DNA of 64,000 bases from Paracoccus haematequi (lineage in GTDB: Bacteria; Pseudomonadota; Alphaproteobacteria; Rhodobacterales; Rhodobacteraceae). The notes under the pieces are model-generated. The model saw only the letters and a list, made by a program, of their open reading frames with translations. It was not told where the DNA came from and did not search any database. Positions 40,980 through 49,369 of the stretch are shown here, piece after piece. Within the stretch, counting starts at the first letter, position 1; every line of letters starts with the position of its first letter. The stretch spans positions 1 through 64,000 of the forward strand of contig NZ_UZWE01000046.1 in NCBI RefSeq assembly GCF_900631945.1, written 5' to 3'. Position numbers and translations under genes: made by a program.

Positions 40980-41964
40980 GACCGCCCTCCAGCGGCAGGG
41001 GCGCGACCGAGACGCGGCCCTTACCCATCCGCTTGGATTGATAAAGCGCCACATCCGCATCTTCCAACATCCGGTCGATGGCGTCGGCGGCATAGCCCGC
41101 CGACAGCACGATCCCCAGGCTGGCCGAGATCCCGCAGCCCTCGGGCGAGGCTTCCTCGATCCCGCGGATGATCCGGGTGCCGATGGCGGTCAGCGCCTGG
41201 CAGGACCAGGATCCCCCCAAGATCAGGACGAATTCGTCGCCGCCGATCCGCGCCACATGATCGCGCGACCGCACCACCCGACCCAGCACATGCGCGACAT
41301 CGCCCAGCAGCCGGTCGCCCGCGGCATGGCCCAGCCGGTCGTTCACCTGCTTGAAATTGTCGAGGTCCAGATGCACCAGGGCAAATCCCCCCATTCCCCC
41401 GCGCGGATCCAAGGCGTTGCGCAAGGCCGCCTGCAAGCCCCTGCGGTTCAGCAGGCCGGTCAGAGCGTCGGTATGAGCCTCGCGTTCGGCATCCTGGCGG
41501 GCCAGCATCAGGTGACGGTTGAAGCGCGCCAGTTCCTGCTGGACCGCCCGGTTCGCTTCCTGAAGGAACATCAGCTCCAGGGCCAGTTCAGTGGGGGCGA
41601 AGTCCGATTCGGTCAGGCCGAACGCTGCGACCGCATCCGACAGCGACACGCCGAAGCCGAAATTCAGCAGCAGCCCGCCGAAGCCGGGCGTCACCACATG
41701 GCCGCGCAGCATCAACTGGCGGCGATGGCGCAGGCGCAGGGCCAGCCGGTCCCCCGGCGCCGCCCCGCGGATCGCGCCGATGACATGGCCCGAGGCGGCA
41801 CCCTGCGCCTCGACGAAGATGTCCTCGACCCCTTGCGCGCAGGGCGGCATCAGCTTGCGCATGGTCGGCCCGGCGAAATGGATCAGCCCGCACTGGGCAA
41901 TGCACAGGTGCATCGGCATCAGGCGATCAAGCGCATCCTGTCCCAAGGTCAGGGTATGGGTCAT
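40954..41964 (-). CDS. HNOBA-GGDEF diguanylate cyclase
   Basis: The 336-residue protein has two parts. Residues about 8-140 resemble the haem-NO-binding-associated (HNOBA) domain: L-x-R-L-MPMHL, a G-x-I opening, [27 protein letters not shown], and [19 protein letters not shown] leading into a coiled coil. Residues 165-320 form a GGDEF domain with the intact active-site GGDEF at 241-245 and an inhibitory RxxD site at R232-D235. It should make c-di-GMP. Its ATG overlaps the stop of the H-NOX-like gene (ATGA), as expected for a sensor-effector pair. Confidence 0.85.
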   Translation of the reverse strand: MTHTLTLGQDALDRLMPMHLCIAQCGLIHFAGPTMRKLMPPCAQGVEDIFVEAQGAASGHVIGAIRGAAPGDRLALRLRHRRQLMLRGHVVTPGFGGLLLNFGFGVSLSDAVAAFGLTESDFAPTELALELMFLQEANRAVQQELARFNRHLMLARQDAEREAHTDALTGLLNRRGLQAALRNALDPRGGMGGFALVHLDLDNFKQVNDRLGHAAGDRLLGDVAHVLGRVVRSRDHVARIGGDEFVLILGGSWSCQALTAIGTRIIRGIEEASPEGCGISASLGIVLSAGYAADAIDRMLEDADVALYQSKRMGKGRVSVAPLPLEGGPRPLTAPR

Positions 41965-42476
41965 GGGGCATGGGCCTTGGACGAAAGATGAAAGGTGCGC
42001 GCGGCGGCAAAGGATGAATCCGACACGTCGATGCAAAGGCCGCCTTCCCCCGGCGTGATCACGCACAGCGCGCCGTAATCATCGGCCATCGCGCGCAGCA
42101 GCCCGCTCAGCAGGGCGGTCCAGGCCGCCGGTCCGTCCGACAGCGTGACCCACAGCAACCCGTCATCGCTGCGCGACAGGGCGATTTCAGGGACGCTCAG
42201 GTCGTCGGTGACCAGGCGGATGCGTTCGGGCAACTCGTCCAGGCGCAAGAGGAAATCCAGGAAATCGCGCCCGCAAAACCGCAGAAGCCGCCAGATTTCG
42301 TCCTGGCGGACCAGCCAAGCGCCCAGATCCTCGATCAGTTCATCGACGGGCTTGCCCAGGTGCAGCGCCGCATCGCGCAGCATCTGCCCCGGCGACAGCA
42401 TGTCCGCGCCGGCCTGCAAGGGCACCGATTCCGCGTCCAGGAATTTTTCGATCGTGCGGCTGACAAGATCGTGCAT
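41961..42476 (-). CDS. H-NOX-like protein lacking the haem ligands
   Basis: The 171-residue protein aligns with H-NOX domains along its length: FLDFLLRLDEL corresponds to the helix of Thermoanaerobacter H-NOX (FLKMMDEIH), and a GLLRAMADDYG helix follows. The proximal haem ligand (His102 there) is Pro83 here. The Y-x-S-x-R haem-propionate motif is replaced by S113-D-G-P-A117. It is therefore unlikely to bind haem in the usual way. It is translationally coupled to the HNOBA-GGDEF cyclase and lies downstream of the DUF3572 gene. The assignment rests on pattern and context, since identity to H-NOX is low. Confidence 0.6.
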   Translation of the reverse strand: MHDLVSRTIEKFLDAESVPLQAGADMLSPGQMLRDAALHLGKPVDELIEDLGAWLVRQDEIWRLLRFCGRDFLDFLLRLDELPERIRLVTDDLSVPEIALSRSDDGLLWVTLSDGPAAWTALLSGLLRAMADDYGALCVITPGEGGLCIDVSDSSFAAARTFHLSSKAHAP

Positions 42477-42528
42477 GCGTCACCTCCGCCACCCTTGATA
42501 GGGGCAAGAAATGAACAAATCGCAAAGC

Positions 42529-42816
42529 TCAGATCTCCCAGCCATAGCTGCCCGGTCCGGCAAGCGCGGTCCGGGCGGCCATCAGATCGCCGGGCCTGAT
42601 CTCCAGATCCCCGGCGGCCTCCAGCACGCGGCGGTCGTCTTCCAGCAGGAAATCCAGGACATGCAAGGCGATATCGGGATCGCCCGCCGCCCGACGCAGA
42701 TCCTGCGGCCGAAGCCCGGAGGTTTCCAGGAAGCCGCCGATCAGGTCGGGCCGGTCGGCCATGTACAGCAGGACGGTCATGGCCAGATCCTGGGCGGATT
42801 TTCGCGTATATGTCAT
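42529..42816 (-). CDS. DUF3572 family protein
   Basis: The 95-residue all-helical protein matches DUF3572 (AQDLAMTVLLYMADRPDLIGGFLETSGLRPQDLR, with an acidic C terminus). Function is unknown. It precedes the H-NOX-like gene by 52 bases on the same strand and is divergent from the PleD-like cyclase gene, so it may belong to the same signalling locus. Confidence 0.8.
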   Translation of the reverse strand: MTYTRKSAQDLAMTVLLYMADRPDLIGGFLETSGLRPQDLRRAAGDPDIALHVLDFLLEDDRRVLEAAGDLEIRPGDLMAARTALAGPGSYGWEI

Positions 42817-42915
42817 CGCTTGTCCTTCGATCAGGCCGCGGGCCGCCTGTTTGGAAACCCTTTGTTAAGGAATCAATGCCACTCTGCAAAGATCGTCGAA
42901 AGGGGGGCGTTATCG

Positions 42916-44301
42916 GTGACTGCGCGTATCCTGATCGCGGAAAGCAGTGCGACCAGCCGAATCAGCCTCAAGGTCAGGCTGTCGGGCGCCTGTTACGACG
43001 TGCTGACCGCAGCCGATGCCGACGAATTCCTGTCGCAACTTCGCTTGGGGCGCCCCGACCTGATCCTGCTGGGACCGGGGTTCACGGGGCTGCGGCTGGC
43101 CGACACCTTCCAGCTTGTCTCGATGGAACGGCCCCGCACGCCGGTCCTGGTGATGGCCGACGGCGAACGCCGGGTCGAGGCGTTGGAGGCCGGTGCCGCC
43201 GCCGTCCTGGACCCCAGGGTCGAGGAACAGATGCTGCTGGCCCGCGTGCGCGGCCTGCTGCGCGATGCCGAGGCCGACGACGCCCCCGACTTTTCGCTGG
43301 CCGAGGATGCGGGCGGGTTTGCCCATGCGCCTTCGGGCAACGTGGTGCTGGTGGCCGACCAGCCGGGGCGCGCGCAACGCTGGCGCCATCTCCTGCAACC
43401 GCGCCTGAACTGCCGCTTCGCCATCGCCAGCCCGGACGAGACGCTCAGCGCGGCGGCCCAGGGCGATGCCGCGGATCTGTACATCATCGCCGCCGATATC
43501 GACCGCAAGGGCGACGGGCTGCGCCTGCTGTCCGAACTGCGGTCGCGCAACGGATCGAAAGAGGCCGGGTTCGCCGTCCTGGTCGCCCCCGAGCGCGAGG
43601 AATTGTGCGCCATCGCCCTGGATCTGGGCGCGGGCGAGGTGCTCCCGCTGGATCCGGCCGAGGACAACAACGCCGAAATCGCCGCCCTGGCGCTGCGCAA
43701 CCAGCTTGACCGCAAGCGCCGCGCCGACAGCCGGCGCGAGGAAATGAAGCGCAACATGGCCTGGGCCATGTCCGACCCGCTGACGGGGCTGCACAACCGC
43801 CGTTATGCCCTGCCCCGGCTGGCCGAGATCGCGCGCGGGGCGATGAAGCGGCAGGACGGGTTCGCGGTGATGGCGCTCGACCTGGACCGGTTCAAGACGA
43901 TCAACGACAATTTCGGACATGCGGCGGGCGATGCGGTTCTGTGCGACGTGGCCCGCCGGGTCGATTCCATCGTCTCGAACCAGGGCCTGACCGCCCGTCT
44001 GGGGGGCGAGGAATTCCTGGTCGTGCTGCCCCACGCGACCGAGGCCGAGGCCCATCGCATGGCCGAGGAAATCCGCCGCGCCGTGGAAACGCGGCCGACG
44101 CTGCTGCCCCCCATCTCGGGCGGGGGCGAGGTCCAGGCCACGTTATCGATCGGCGTCGCCTTCGAACAGGCGCCCTTCCATATCAGCCGTCCCGACATCC
44201 TGGCCGAGATCGCCCTGGAGCGGGCCGACCGGGCGATGATCGCGGCCAAGTCCCTGGGGCGCAACCGCGTGCTGCTGGCGCCGACCCAGCCCGTCCATTG
44301 A
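42916..44301 (+). CDS. PleD-like diguanylate cyclase with degenerate receiver domains
   Basis: The 461-residue protein has the PleD layout: REC1 (1-120), REC2-like (140-260) and GGDEF (about 290-455). The cyclase site is G363-G-E-E-F367, as in Caulobacter PleD. REC1 has lost the phospho-acceptor: ILLD becomes ILLG (Gly53), the acidic pair is E9-S10 and the conserved Lys is gone. The inhibitory RxxD site is replaced by SNQG (354-357). It may therefore be controlled by something other than phosphorylation or product feedback. Translation starts at a GTG at 42916 after a G-rich stretch. Confidence 0.85.
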   Translation: MTARILIAESSATSRISLKVRLSGACYDVLTAADADEFLSQLRLGRPDLILLGPGFTGLRLADTFQLVSMERPRTPVLVMADGERRVEALEAGAAAVLDPRVEEQMLLARVRGLLRDAEADDAPDFSLAEDAGGFAHAPSGNVVLVADQPGRAQRWRHLLQPRLNCRFAIASPDETLSAAAQGDAADLYIIAADIDRKGDGLRLLSELRSRNGSKEAGFAVLVAPEREELCAIALDLGAGEVLPLDPAEDNNAEIAALALRNQLDRKRRADSRREEMKRNMAWAMSDPLTGLHNRRYALPRLAEIARGAMKRQDGFAVMALDLDRFKTINDNFGHAAGDAVLCDVARRVDSIVSNQGLTARLGGEEFLVVLPHATEAEAHRMAEEIRRAVETRPTLLPPISGGGEVQATLSIGVAFEQAPFHISRPDILAEIALERADRAMIAAKSLGRNRVLLAPTQPVH

Positions 44302-44390
44302 TGCGACAAAAGGGGCAGGACAGAGGGGCTGGCAACGGGGCGGCGCAGCCCCTACATTGGCATCGCCCGCCAGACTTTCCGGAGATTGCC

Positions 44391-44804
44391 ATGCCCTCGA
44401 CCGCAGCCCCCCTCGATTCATCCGAACGCCCTACCGGCCAGGCGATGCTGCGGGGCGCGTTGGGCCGCTGTCCCCGCTGCGGCGAGGGCAAGCTGTTCCG
44501 GTCCTTTCTGAAGGTTGCCGATCACTGCCCCGCCTGCAACGAGGCGCTGCACCATCAGCGCGCCGACGACGGCCCGGCCTATCTGACGATCCTGCTGGTC
44601 TCGCATCTGGGCGCGCCGCTGCTGCTGGCCTGCTATGTGGCGTGGCGGCCCTCGGCCATGACGATGATCTGGACCTTCGGCCTGGGCGCGGTGATCCTGT
44701 CGCTGCTGCTGCTGCCGCGCATCAAGGGCGCCTTCGTGGGCCTGCAATGGGCACGGCGGATGCACGGTTTCGGCGCGGAACCAAGGCCCCTGGCATCATC
44801 GTGA
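44391..44804 (+). CDS. DUF983 family membrane protein
   Basis: The 137-residue protein has a zinc-ribbon-like N terminus (CPRCGEGKLF and CPACNEAL) followed by two transmembrane helices (about 64-85 and 90-115). DUF983 proteins are of unknown function and in alphaproteobacteria are sometimes found near cytochrome oxidase genes. Its stop overlaps the GTG of the Nudix gene (GTGA). Confidence 0.85.
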   Translation: MPSTAAPLDSSERPTGQAMLRGALGRCPRCGEGKLFRSFLKVADHCPACNEALHHQRADDGPAYLTILLVSHLGAPLLLACYVAWRPSAMTMIWTFGLGAVILSLLLLPRIKGAFVGLQWARRMHGFGAEPRPLASS

Positions 44805-45484
44805 CCGACCCCACGCCCATCCGCGACGCGGCGACGGTGATCCTGCTGCGCAGGACGGCGGGCGGCGCCTCGGTCCTGATGGGGATGCGCGGGGCGGGGG
44901 CGGTGTTCATGCCGTCGAAATACGTCTTTCCCGGCGGCGCGGTCGATGCCGAGGACGCCTTTGTTCCGCTGGCCGCGCCGCTGGTCCAGCCGCATCGCGG
45001 CCGCCTGGCCCAGGAACCGCGTCCCGGCCAGCGGCCCGATCCCGACGCCATCGCCGCCGCCGCCCTGCGCGAGCTGGCCGAGGAGACCGGCCAGTTGATC
45101 GGCCGCCCCGGACCCTGCGGCTGGCCGGGCTTTGCCGAGGCGGGGCTTGCCCCCGATGCCTCGGCCCTGACCTATCTGTTCCGCGCGATCACGCCGCCGG
45201 GCCGCCCGCGCCGGTTCGATGCGCATTTCTTCGTGGCCGACGCCGCCAGCCTGGTCACCGATCCCGACGATTTCAGCCGCGCCTGCGACGAGCTTTCGCA
45301 CCTGCACTGGGTGCCGCTGCCCCAGGCGCGGGCCTTGGACCTGCCCTTCATCACCGAGGTGGTTCTGGCCGAATTGTCCGGCCTGATCGCGGGCCTGCCG
45401 CAGGACGCGCCGCTGCCGGTGCCCGAGACGGTGCCGTTCTTCGACAACCGCACGCCGGCCCCGCGCTTCGCCCAGATCGCCTAG
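44801..45484 (+). CDS. Nudix hydrolase with split Nudix box
   Basis: The 227-residue protein has the catalytic helix RELAEETGQL. The upstream Gly-rich part (KYVFPGGAVDAED) is separated from it by about 35 extra residues, instead of the usual compact Gx5Ex7REUxEExGU box. This layout resembles the NUDT19/RP2 group, which hydrolyses CoA or acyl-CoA. The start is the GTG overlapping the DUF983 stop. The last 4 bases overlap the convergent paaG-like gene. Substrate unknown. Confidence 0.82.
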   Translation: MTDPTPIRDAATVILLRRTAGGASVLMGMRGAGAVFMPSKYVFPGGAVDAEDAFVPLAAPLVQPHRGRLAQEPRPGQRPDPDAIAAAALRELAEETGQLIGRPGPCGWPGFAEAGLAPDASALTYLFRAITPPGRPRRFDAHFFVADAASLVTDPDDFSRACDELSHLHWVPLPQARALDLPFITEVVLAELSGLIAGLPQDAPLPVPETVPFFDNRTPAPRFAQIA

Positions 45485-46251
45485 CGCCCGGTAAAGCGCG
45501 CCGGGCGCTTTTCCAGGAAGGCCGTCACCCCTTCGACGAAATCCGCCGTTCGCCCCGCCGCGCCTTGCAGCCGCGCCTCCAGCGCCAGTTGGGCGTCCAT
45601 GTCGTTCTGGGTCGAGGCCTGCACCGCCTCGCGGATCGCGCGATAGGCGGCGGTCGGGCCTGCGGCAAGCTGGCGGGCACGGCGCGCCACGCCGTCGGCA
45701 AAGGCGTCGTCGGGCAGGGCTTCCCAGATCAGGCCCCAATCGGCGGCCTGCCGGGCGGTGATGGGTTCTGCGAACAGCATCATGCCCATCGCGCGGGCCG
45801 CGCCCACCGCGCGCGGGATGATGAACGTCCCCCCCGCGTCGGGAACCAGGCCGATCCGCGCGAAGGCCTGGATAAAGCTGGCGCTTTCCGCCGCGATCAC
45901 CACATCCGCCGCCAGCGCAAGGTTCGCGCCCGCCCCCGCCGCCACGCCGTTGACCGCCGCGATGACCGGCGCGCGGCAGGCGCGGATCGCCCGCAGCATC
46001 GGCTCGTATTCGTCCCGCAGCGTGCCCTCCAGATCCGCCGCCGCGGCGCGGTCGGTCAGATCCTGCCCTGAACAGAAGCCGCGCCCCGCGCCGGTGATGA
46101 CCAGGCAGCGCGCGTCGCTGGGCAGGGTCGAGGCGGCCTCGGTGATCTCGGCCCGCATCCGGCTGCTGAGCGCGTTCATCACCTGCGGCCGATTCAGGGT
46201 CAGCGTGGCGACCCCCTCGCTGACGGTGAATTCGATGGTCTCGAAACTCAT
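45481..46251 (-). CDS. paaG: Enoyl-CoA hydratase/isomerase, PaaG-like
   Basis: The 256-residue crotonase closely resembles PaaG, the 1,2-epoxyphenylacetyl-CoA isomerase: GAGRGFCSGQDLTDR, VNGVAAGAGANLALAADVVIAA, FARIGLVPDAGGT (catalytic Asp) and EGVTAFLEKRPARFTG. No other paa genes are in the window, so a role in phenylacetate breakdown is not supported by context; general acyl-CoA metabolism is possible. The start is the ATG at 46251. Confidence 0.8.
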   Translation of the reverse strand: MSFETIEFTVSEGVATLTLNRPQVMNALSSRMRAEITEAASTLPSDARCLVITGAGRGFCSGQDLTDRAAAADLEGTLRDEYEPMLRAIRACRAPVIAAVNGVAAGAGANLALAADVVIAAESASFIQAFARIGLVPDAGGTFIIPRAVGAARAMGMMLFAEPITARQAADWGLIWEALPDDAFADGVARRARQLAAGPTAAYRAIREAVQASTQNDMDAQLALEARLQGAAGRTADFVEGVTAFLEKRPARFTGR

Positions 46252-46314
46252 GATTGTCCCCCTTTTGCGGGACATCATGACCGAAACGACGGCTTGGAAA
46301 AGGGCGACCCGGCG

Positions 46315-46770
46315 TCAGTCGCGCATGATCTGATCCAGCCGGTCGCGTTCCGCCTGGGTCAGGACCTGCGCATCTTCGGGGCAGGCCGTGGCGCGGGACC
46401 GCAAGAAGCGCCAGGCGCCCAGCAGGGCCAGCAACAGCGCCAGCGGTCCGGCCAGCCACAGCACCAGGTTGCCGCCCTGGGCGCGCGGCTCGAACAGCAC
46501 GAATTCGCCGAAACGGTCCACCACCGCGTCGATCACCTGGTCATTGCTGTCGCCCGCCACGATCCGTTCCCGCACATACAGCCGCAGGTCGCGGCTGATG
46601 GGGGCGTTCGATTCGTCGATATTCTCGCCCTGGCAAACCGGGCAGCGCAGCTTTTGCGAGATTTCGCGTGCCCGCGCCTCGGCCGCCGCATCGGGCAGAA
46701 CCTCGTCCGGCTGGACAGCGAAGGCCGCGACCGGCAGCAGCAGGGCAATCAGCAGGACAAGCCGCCTCAT
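46315..46770 (-). CDS. ccmH: Cytochrome c maturation protein CcmH
   Basis: The 151-residue protein has a signal peptide (MRRLVLLIALLLPVAAFA), the haem-ligation thiol motif LRCPVCQ and a C-terminal membrane anchor (about 105-125). It reduces apocytochrome c CXXCH cysteines for haem attachment together with CcmF. It is coupled to ccmF by an ATGA overlap. Confidence 0.94.
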   Translation of the reverse strand: MRRLVLLIALLLPVAAFAVQPDEVLPDAAAEARAREISQKLRCPVCQGENIDESNAPISRDLRLYVRERIVAGDSNDQVIDAVVDRFGEFVLFEPRAQGGNLVLWLAGPLALLLALLGAWRFLRSRATACPEDAQVLTQAERDRLDQIMRD

Positions 46771-48728
46771 TCCGCGGGCACCGTCTTGGCCGGCGCGCGG
46801 CGGGCGCCCGCGGCCACGCGATAACGGCGGTCGGACAGGCTGACGATGCCACCAAGCGCCATCAGCAGCGACCCCGCCCAGATCCAGTTCGCGAAGGGCT
46901 TGATATAGATCCGCACCGCCCAGCCGCCATCCGCCTGCGCGTCGCCGATGACCAGATAGATGTCGCGGAAGATGCCGTTGTCGATGGCGGCCTCGGTCGT
47001 GGGCATGGCCTGGACGGGATAGACGCGCTTTTCGGGATGCAGCGTGGCGACCGTCCGACCGTTGCGCGCGACCTGCATCGTCGCCATGGTCGAGAGATAG
47101 TTCGGCCCCTCGACCTCATCCACGCTTTGCAGGGTGATCTGGTAATCGGCGACCGTGAAGGGCTGTCCGACCTGGGCCACGCGGATATCCTCGACCTGCC
47201 AGGCGGTCAGCAGGGCGACGCCGATGAAGGTGACGCCCAGCCCGGCATGGGCGGCGGCCTTGCCCCAATCGGCGCGCGGCAGGCGCAACAGGCGCGACAG
47301 GCCCGACTGGCCGGTGCGGTGGATCAGCTCGGCCAAGGCGCCGAAGATGATCCAGGCGCCCAGGCCCGCGCCGATGACGGCAATGGCCGACCGCCCGGTC
47401 GAGACCGCCCAGACAAGCGCCATGACCGCGCCGGTCAGCGCCAGCGCGGGCCACAGCGGCCGCATCGCCCGGCCCAGAACCGCCCGCTTCCAGGGCAGGA
47501 TCGACCCCAGGGGAAGCACCATGGCCAGCACGATCATGAACGGTGTAAAGGCCTGGTTGAAGAAGGGTGCGCCGACCGACAGCTTGCGGTCCCACAGCAG
47601 TTCCGCGATCAGCGGCCACATCGTGCCGATGAAGACCACGAAGGCCGAGACCGCCAGCAGGACGTTGTTCAGCACCAGGGCCCCTTCGCGCGACACCGGG
47701 GCGAAGACCCCCTTGGCCGTCATCTGCTGCGCCCGCGCGGCATAGAGCGTCAGCGCCCCGCCGGTGAAGACCACCAGGATGCCCAGGATGAACACCCCCC
47801 GCGCCGGATCGCTGGCGAAGCTGTGGACGGATGTGATCACGCCCGACCGGACGATGAACGTCCCGATCATCGAAAAGCCGAAGGCCATGATCGCCAGCAG
47901 GATGGTCCAGCTTTTCAGCGCCTCGCGCTTTTCCACCACAACGGCGCTGTGCAGCAGGGCGGCGGCCAGCAGCCAGGGCATGAAGCTGGCGTTTTCCACC
48001 GGATCCCAGAACCAGAAGCCGCCCCAGCCAAGCTCGTAATAGGCCCACCAGCTGCCAAGCGCGATGCCGATGGTCAGGAACATCCAGGCGGCCAGCGTCC
48101 AGGGCCGCACCCACCGCGCCCAGGCGGCGTCCACGCGTCCTTCGATCAGGGCGGCGACGGCGAAGCTGAAGGCCATCGAAAGGCCGACATAGCCCAGATA
48201 AAGGAACGGCGGGTGAAACGCCAAACCGGGGTCTTGCAGCAGCGGGTTCAGGTCGCGCCCGTCGAAGGGCGGGCTTGCCAGCCGCAGGAACGGGTTCGAG
48301 GTGAAGATGATGAAGGCATAGAAGGCCGCGCCGATCGCGGCCTGCACCGCCAGCACCCGCGCCCGCAGCGCCGGCGGCAGGTTGTCGCCGAAAGCCGCGG
48401 CCGCCGCGCCGAACAGCGCCAGAATCAGCACCCACAGCAGCATGGATCCTTCGTGGTTCCCCCAGACGCCGCTGATCTTGTAGAGCATGGGTTTCGCGGT
48501 ATGCGAGTTCTCGTAAACCAGCTTCAGCGAGAAGTCGGACGAGACGAAGGCCATCGTCAGCGCCGCGAAGGACAGCCCGACCAGCAGGAACTGCGCCACG
48601 GCGGCGGGACGGGCGCTGTCCATCCACGGCCCCCATCCCTTCGACGCCCCGACCATCGGCACCACCATCTGGAACAACGATACCGCAAAGGCGAGGATCA
48701 GGGCGAAATGGCCGAATTCTGCTGTCAT
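46767..48728 (-). CDS. ccmF: Cytochrome c haem lyase subunit CcmF
   Basis: The 653-residue polytopic membrane protein has about 15 hydrophobic helices and the WWD domain GWGGFWFWDPVENASFMPW that handles haem, plus the HPPFLYLGYVG and GVWGNHEGSMLLW segments with conserved His. It attaches haem to apocytochromes c in the periplasm with CcmH. The start at 48728 (MTAEFGHFALILAFA) matches the family; upstream frame extension runs into the lysis-gene terminator. Confidence 0.95.
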   Translation of the reverse strand: MTAEFGHFALILAFAVSLFQMVVPMVGASKGWGPWMDSARPAAVAQFLLVGLSFAALTMAFVSSDFSLKLVYENSHTAKPMLYKISGVWGNHEGSMLLWVLILALFGAAAAAFGDNLPPALRARVLAVQAAIGAAFYAFIIFTSNPFLRLASPPFDGRDLNPLLQDPGLAFHPPFLYLGYVGLSMAFSFAVAALIEGRVDAAWARWVRPWTLAAWMFLTIGIALGSWWAYYELGWGGFWFWDPVENASFMPWLLAAALLHSAVVVEKREALKSWTILLAIMAFGFSMIGTFIVRSGVITSVHSFASDPARGVFILGILVVFTGGALTLYAARAQQMTAKGVFAPVSREGALVLNNVLLAVSAFVVFIGTMWPLIAELLWDRKLSVGAPFFNQAFTPFMIVLAMVLPLGSILPWKRAVLGRAMRPLWPALALTGAVMALVWAVSTGRSAIAVIGAGLGAWIIFGALAELIHRTGQSGLSRLLRLPRADWGKAAAHAGLGVTFIGVALLTAWQVEDIRVAQVGQPFTVADYQITLQSVDEVEGPNYLSTMATMQVARNGRTVATLHPEKRVYPVQAMPTTEAAIDNGIFRDIYLVIGDAQADGGWAVRIYIKPFANWIWAGSLLMALGGIVSLSDRRYRVAAGARRAPAKTVPAE

Positions 48729-48765
48729 GGCTTGGATCCTTGGGTTCCGCCGATCATAGGGCCAC

Positions 48766-48791
48766 AGAAAAAGGGGGGAAAGTCCCCCCTT
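48766..48791 (-). terminator. Rho-independent terminator after the holin gene
   Basis: On the minus strand AAGGGGGG (48791-48784) pairs with CCCCCCTT (48778-48771) around a 5-base loop and is followed by a T run (TTTTT counting the stem end). It separates the holin-endolysin pair from ccmF. Confidence 0.8.
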
Positions 48792-48829
48792 GGTCGCCGT
48801 CATCAGTTTTGCGTGTCGCGCGCTGCGGC

Positions 48830-49369
48830 CTATTCGCGCAGGGTCGCCACCCAGTCGCGCAGCGCCGCGTTGTCGGCGAAATCGTCGCGGGGACGCTGGG
48901 CCGGCACCTGCCCGGTCGATGCCTGCCCCGCCGTCGCCGTGACGCTGGTCTGCACCTGCGCGGCGGGCCAGACGCGGTGGCGGAAATGATGCGCCTCTCG
49001 TGCGCCGAAATAGAAGCCGACGATGGCCCCCAGCAGCCACCACAGCGGTTCGGGCACCTGTTGCAGCCCGACCATGCGCAGGCCGAAGCCCTGCGGCTCG
49101 ACCATGGCATAGACGAACAGGCCCATCGTCCCCAAGGCCAGAAGCGGCCGGGGAAGCCTGTTCAGGCCATTGACGAAGCTGTCGAAAAAGCCGGGGCGGA
49201 CGGTCTGGAATTCCTGTCCCAGCTGGGTGATGGCGCGGGCATAAGCCTCCTCCTCAAGCTCCATCTTGCGGGTGGCGTTCTGGGTGAAGACCTCGGCCAT
49301 GCCGGTCGCGGCGCTGCCCAGGGCGGTGACGCCCTGCCCCAGCCCGATGAAGCGGTCGATCATGCCCAT
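48830..49369 (-). CDS. GTA-type holin (3TM holin family)
   Basis: The 179-residue protein has an amphipathic N-terminal half (GLGQGVTALGSAATGMAEVF, then a charged helix). Hydrophobic helices lie at about 75-92 (LLALGTMGLFVYAMV) and 104-122 (PLWWLLGAIVGFYFGA), with a disordered Ala/Gln/Pro tail. This is the pattern of the 3TM holins paired with GH108 endolysins in the Rhodobacter capsulatus gene transfer agent. Its start overlaps the endolysin by 10 bases. Confidence 0.8.
   Translation of the reverse strand: MGMIDRFIGLGQGVTALGSAATGMAEVFTQNATRKMELEEEAYARAITQLGQEFQTVRPGFFDSFVNGLNRLPRPLLALGTMGLFVYAMVEPQGFGLRMVGLQQVPEPLWWLLGAIVGFYFGAREAHHFRHRVWPAAQVQTSVTATAGQASTGQVPAQRPRDDFADNAALRDWVATLRE

Noticed and set aside
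46668..48989. 773-codon open frame on the plus strand
   Set aside because: Antisense to ccmF; very rich in Arg, Gln, His and Pro with no domain.
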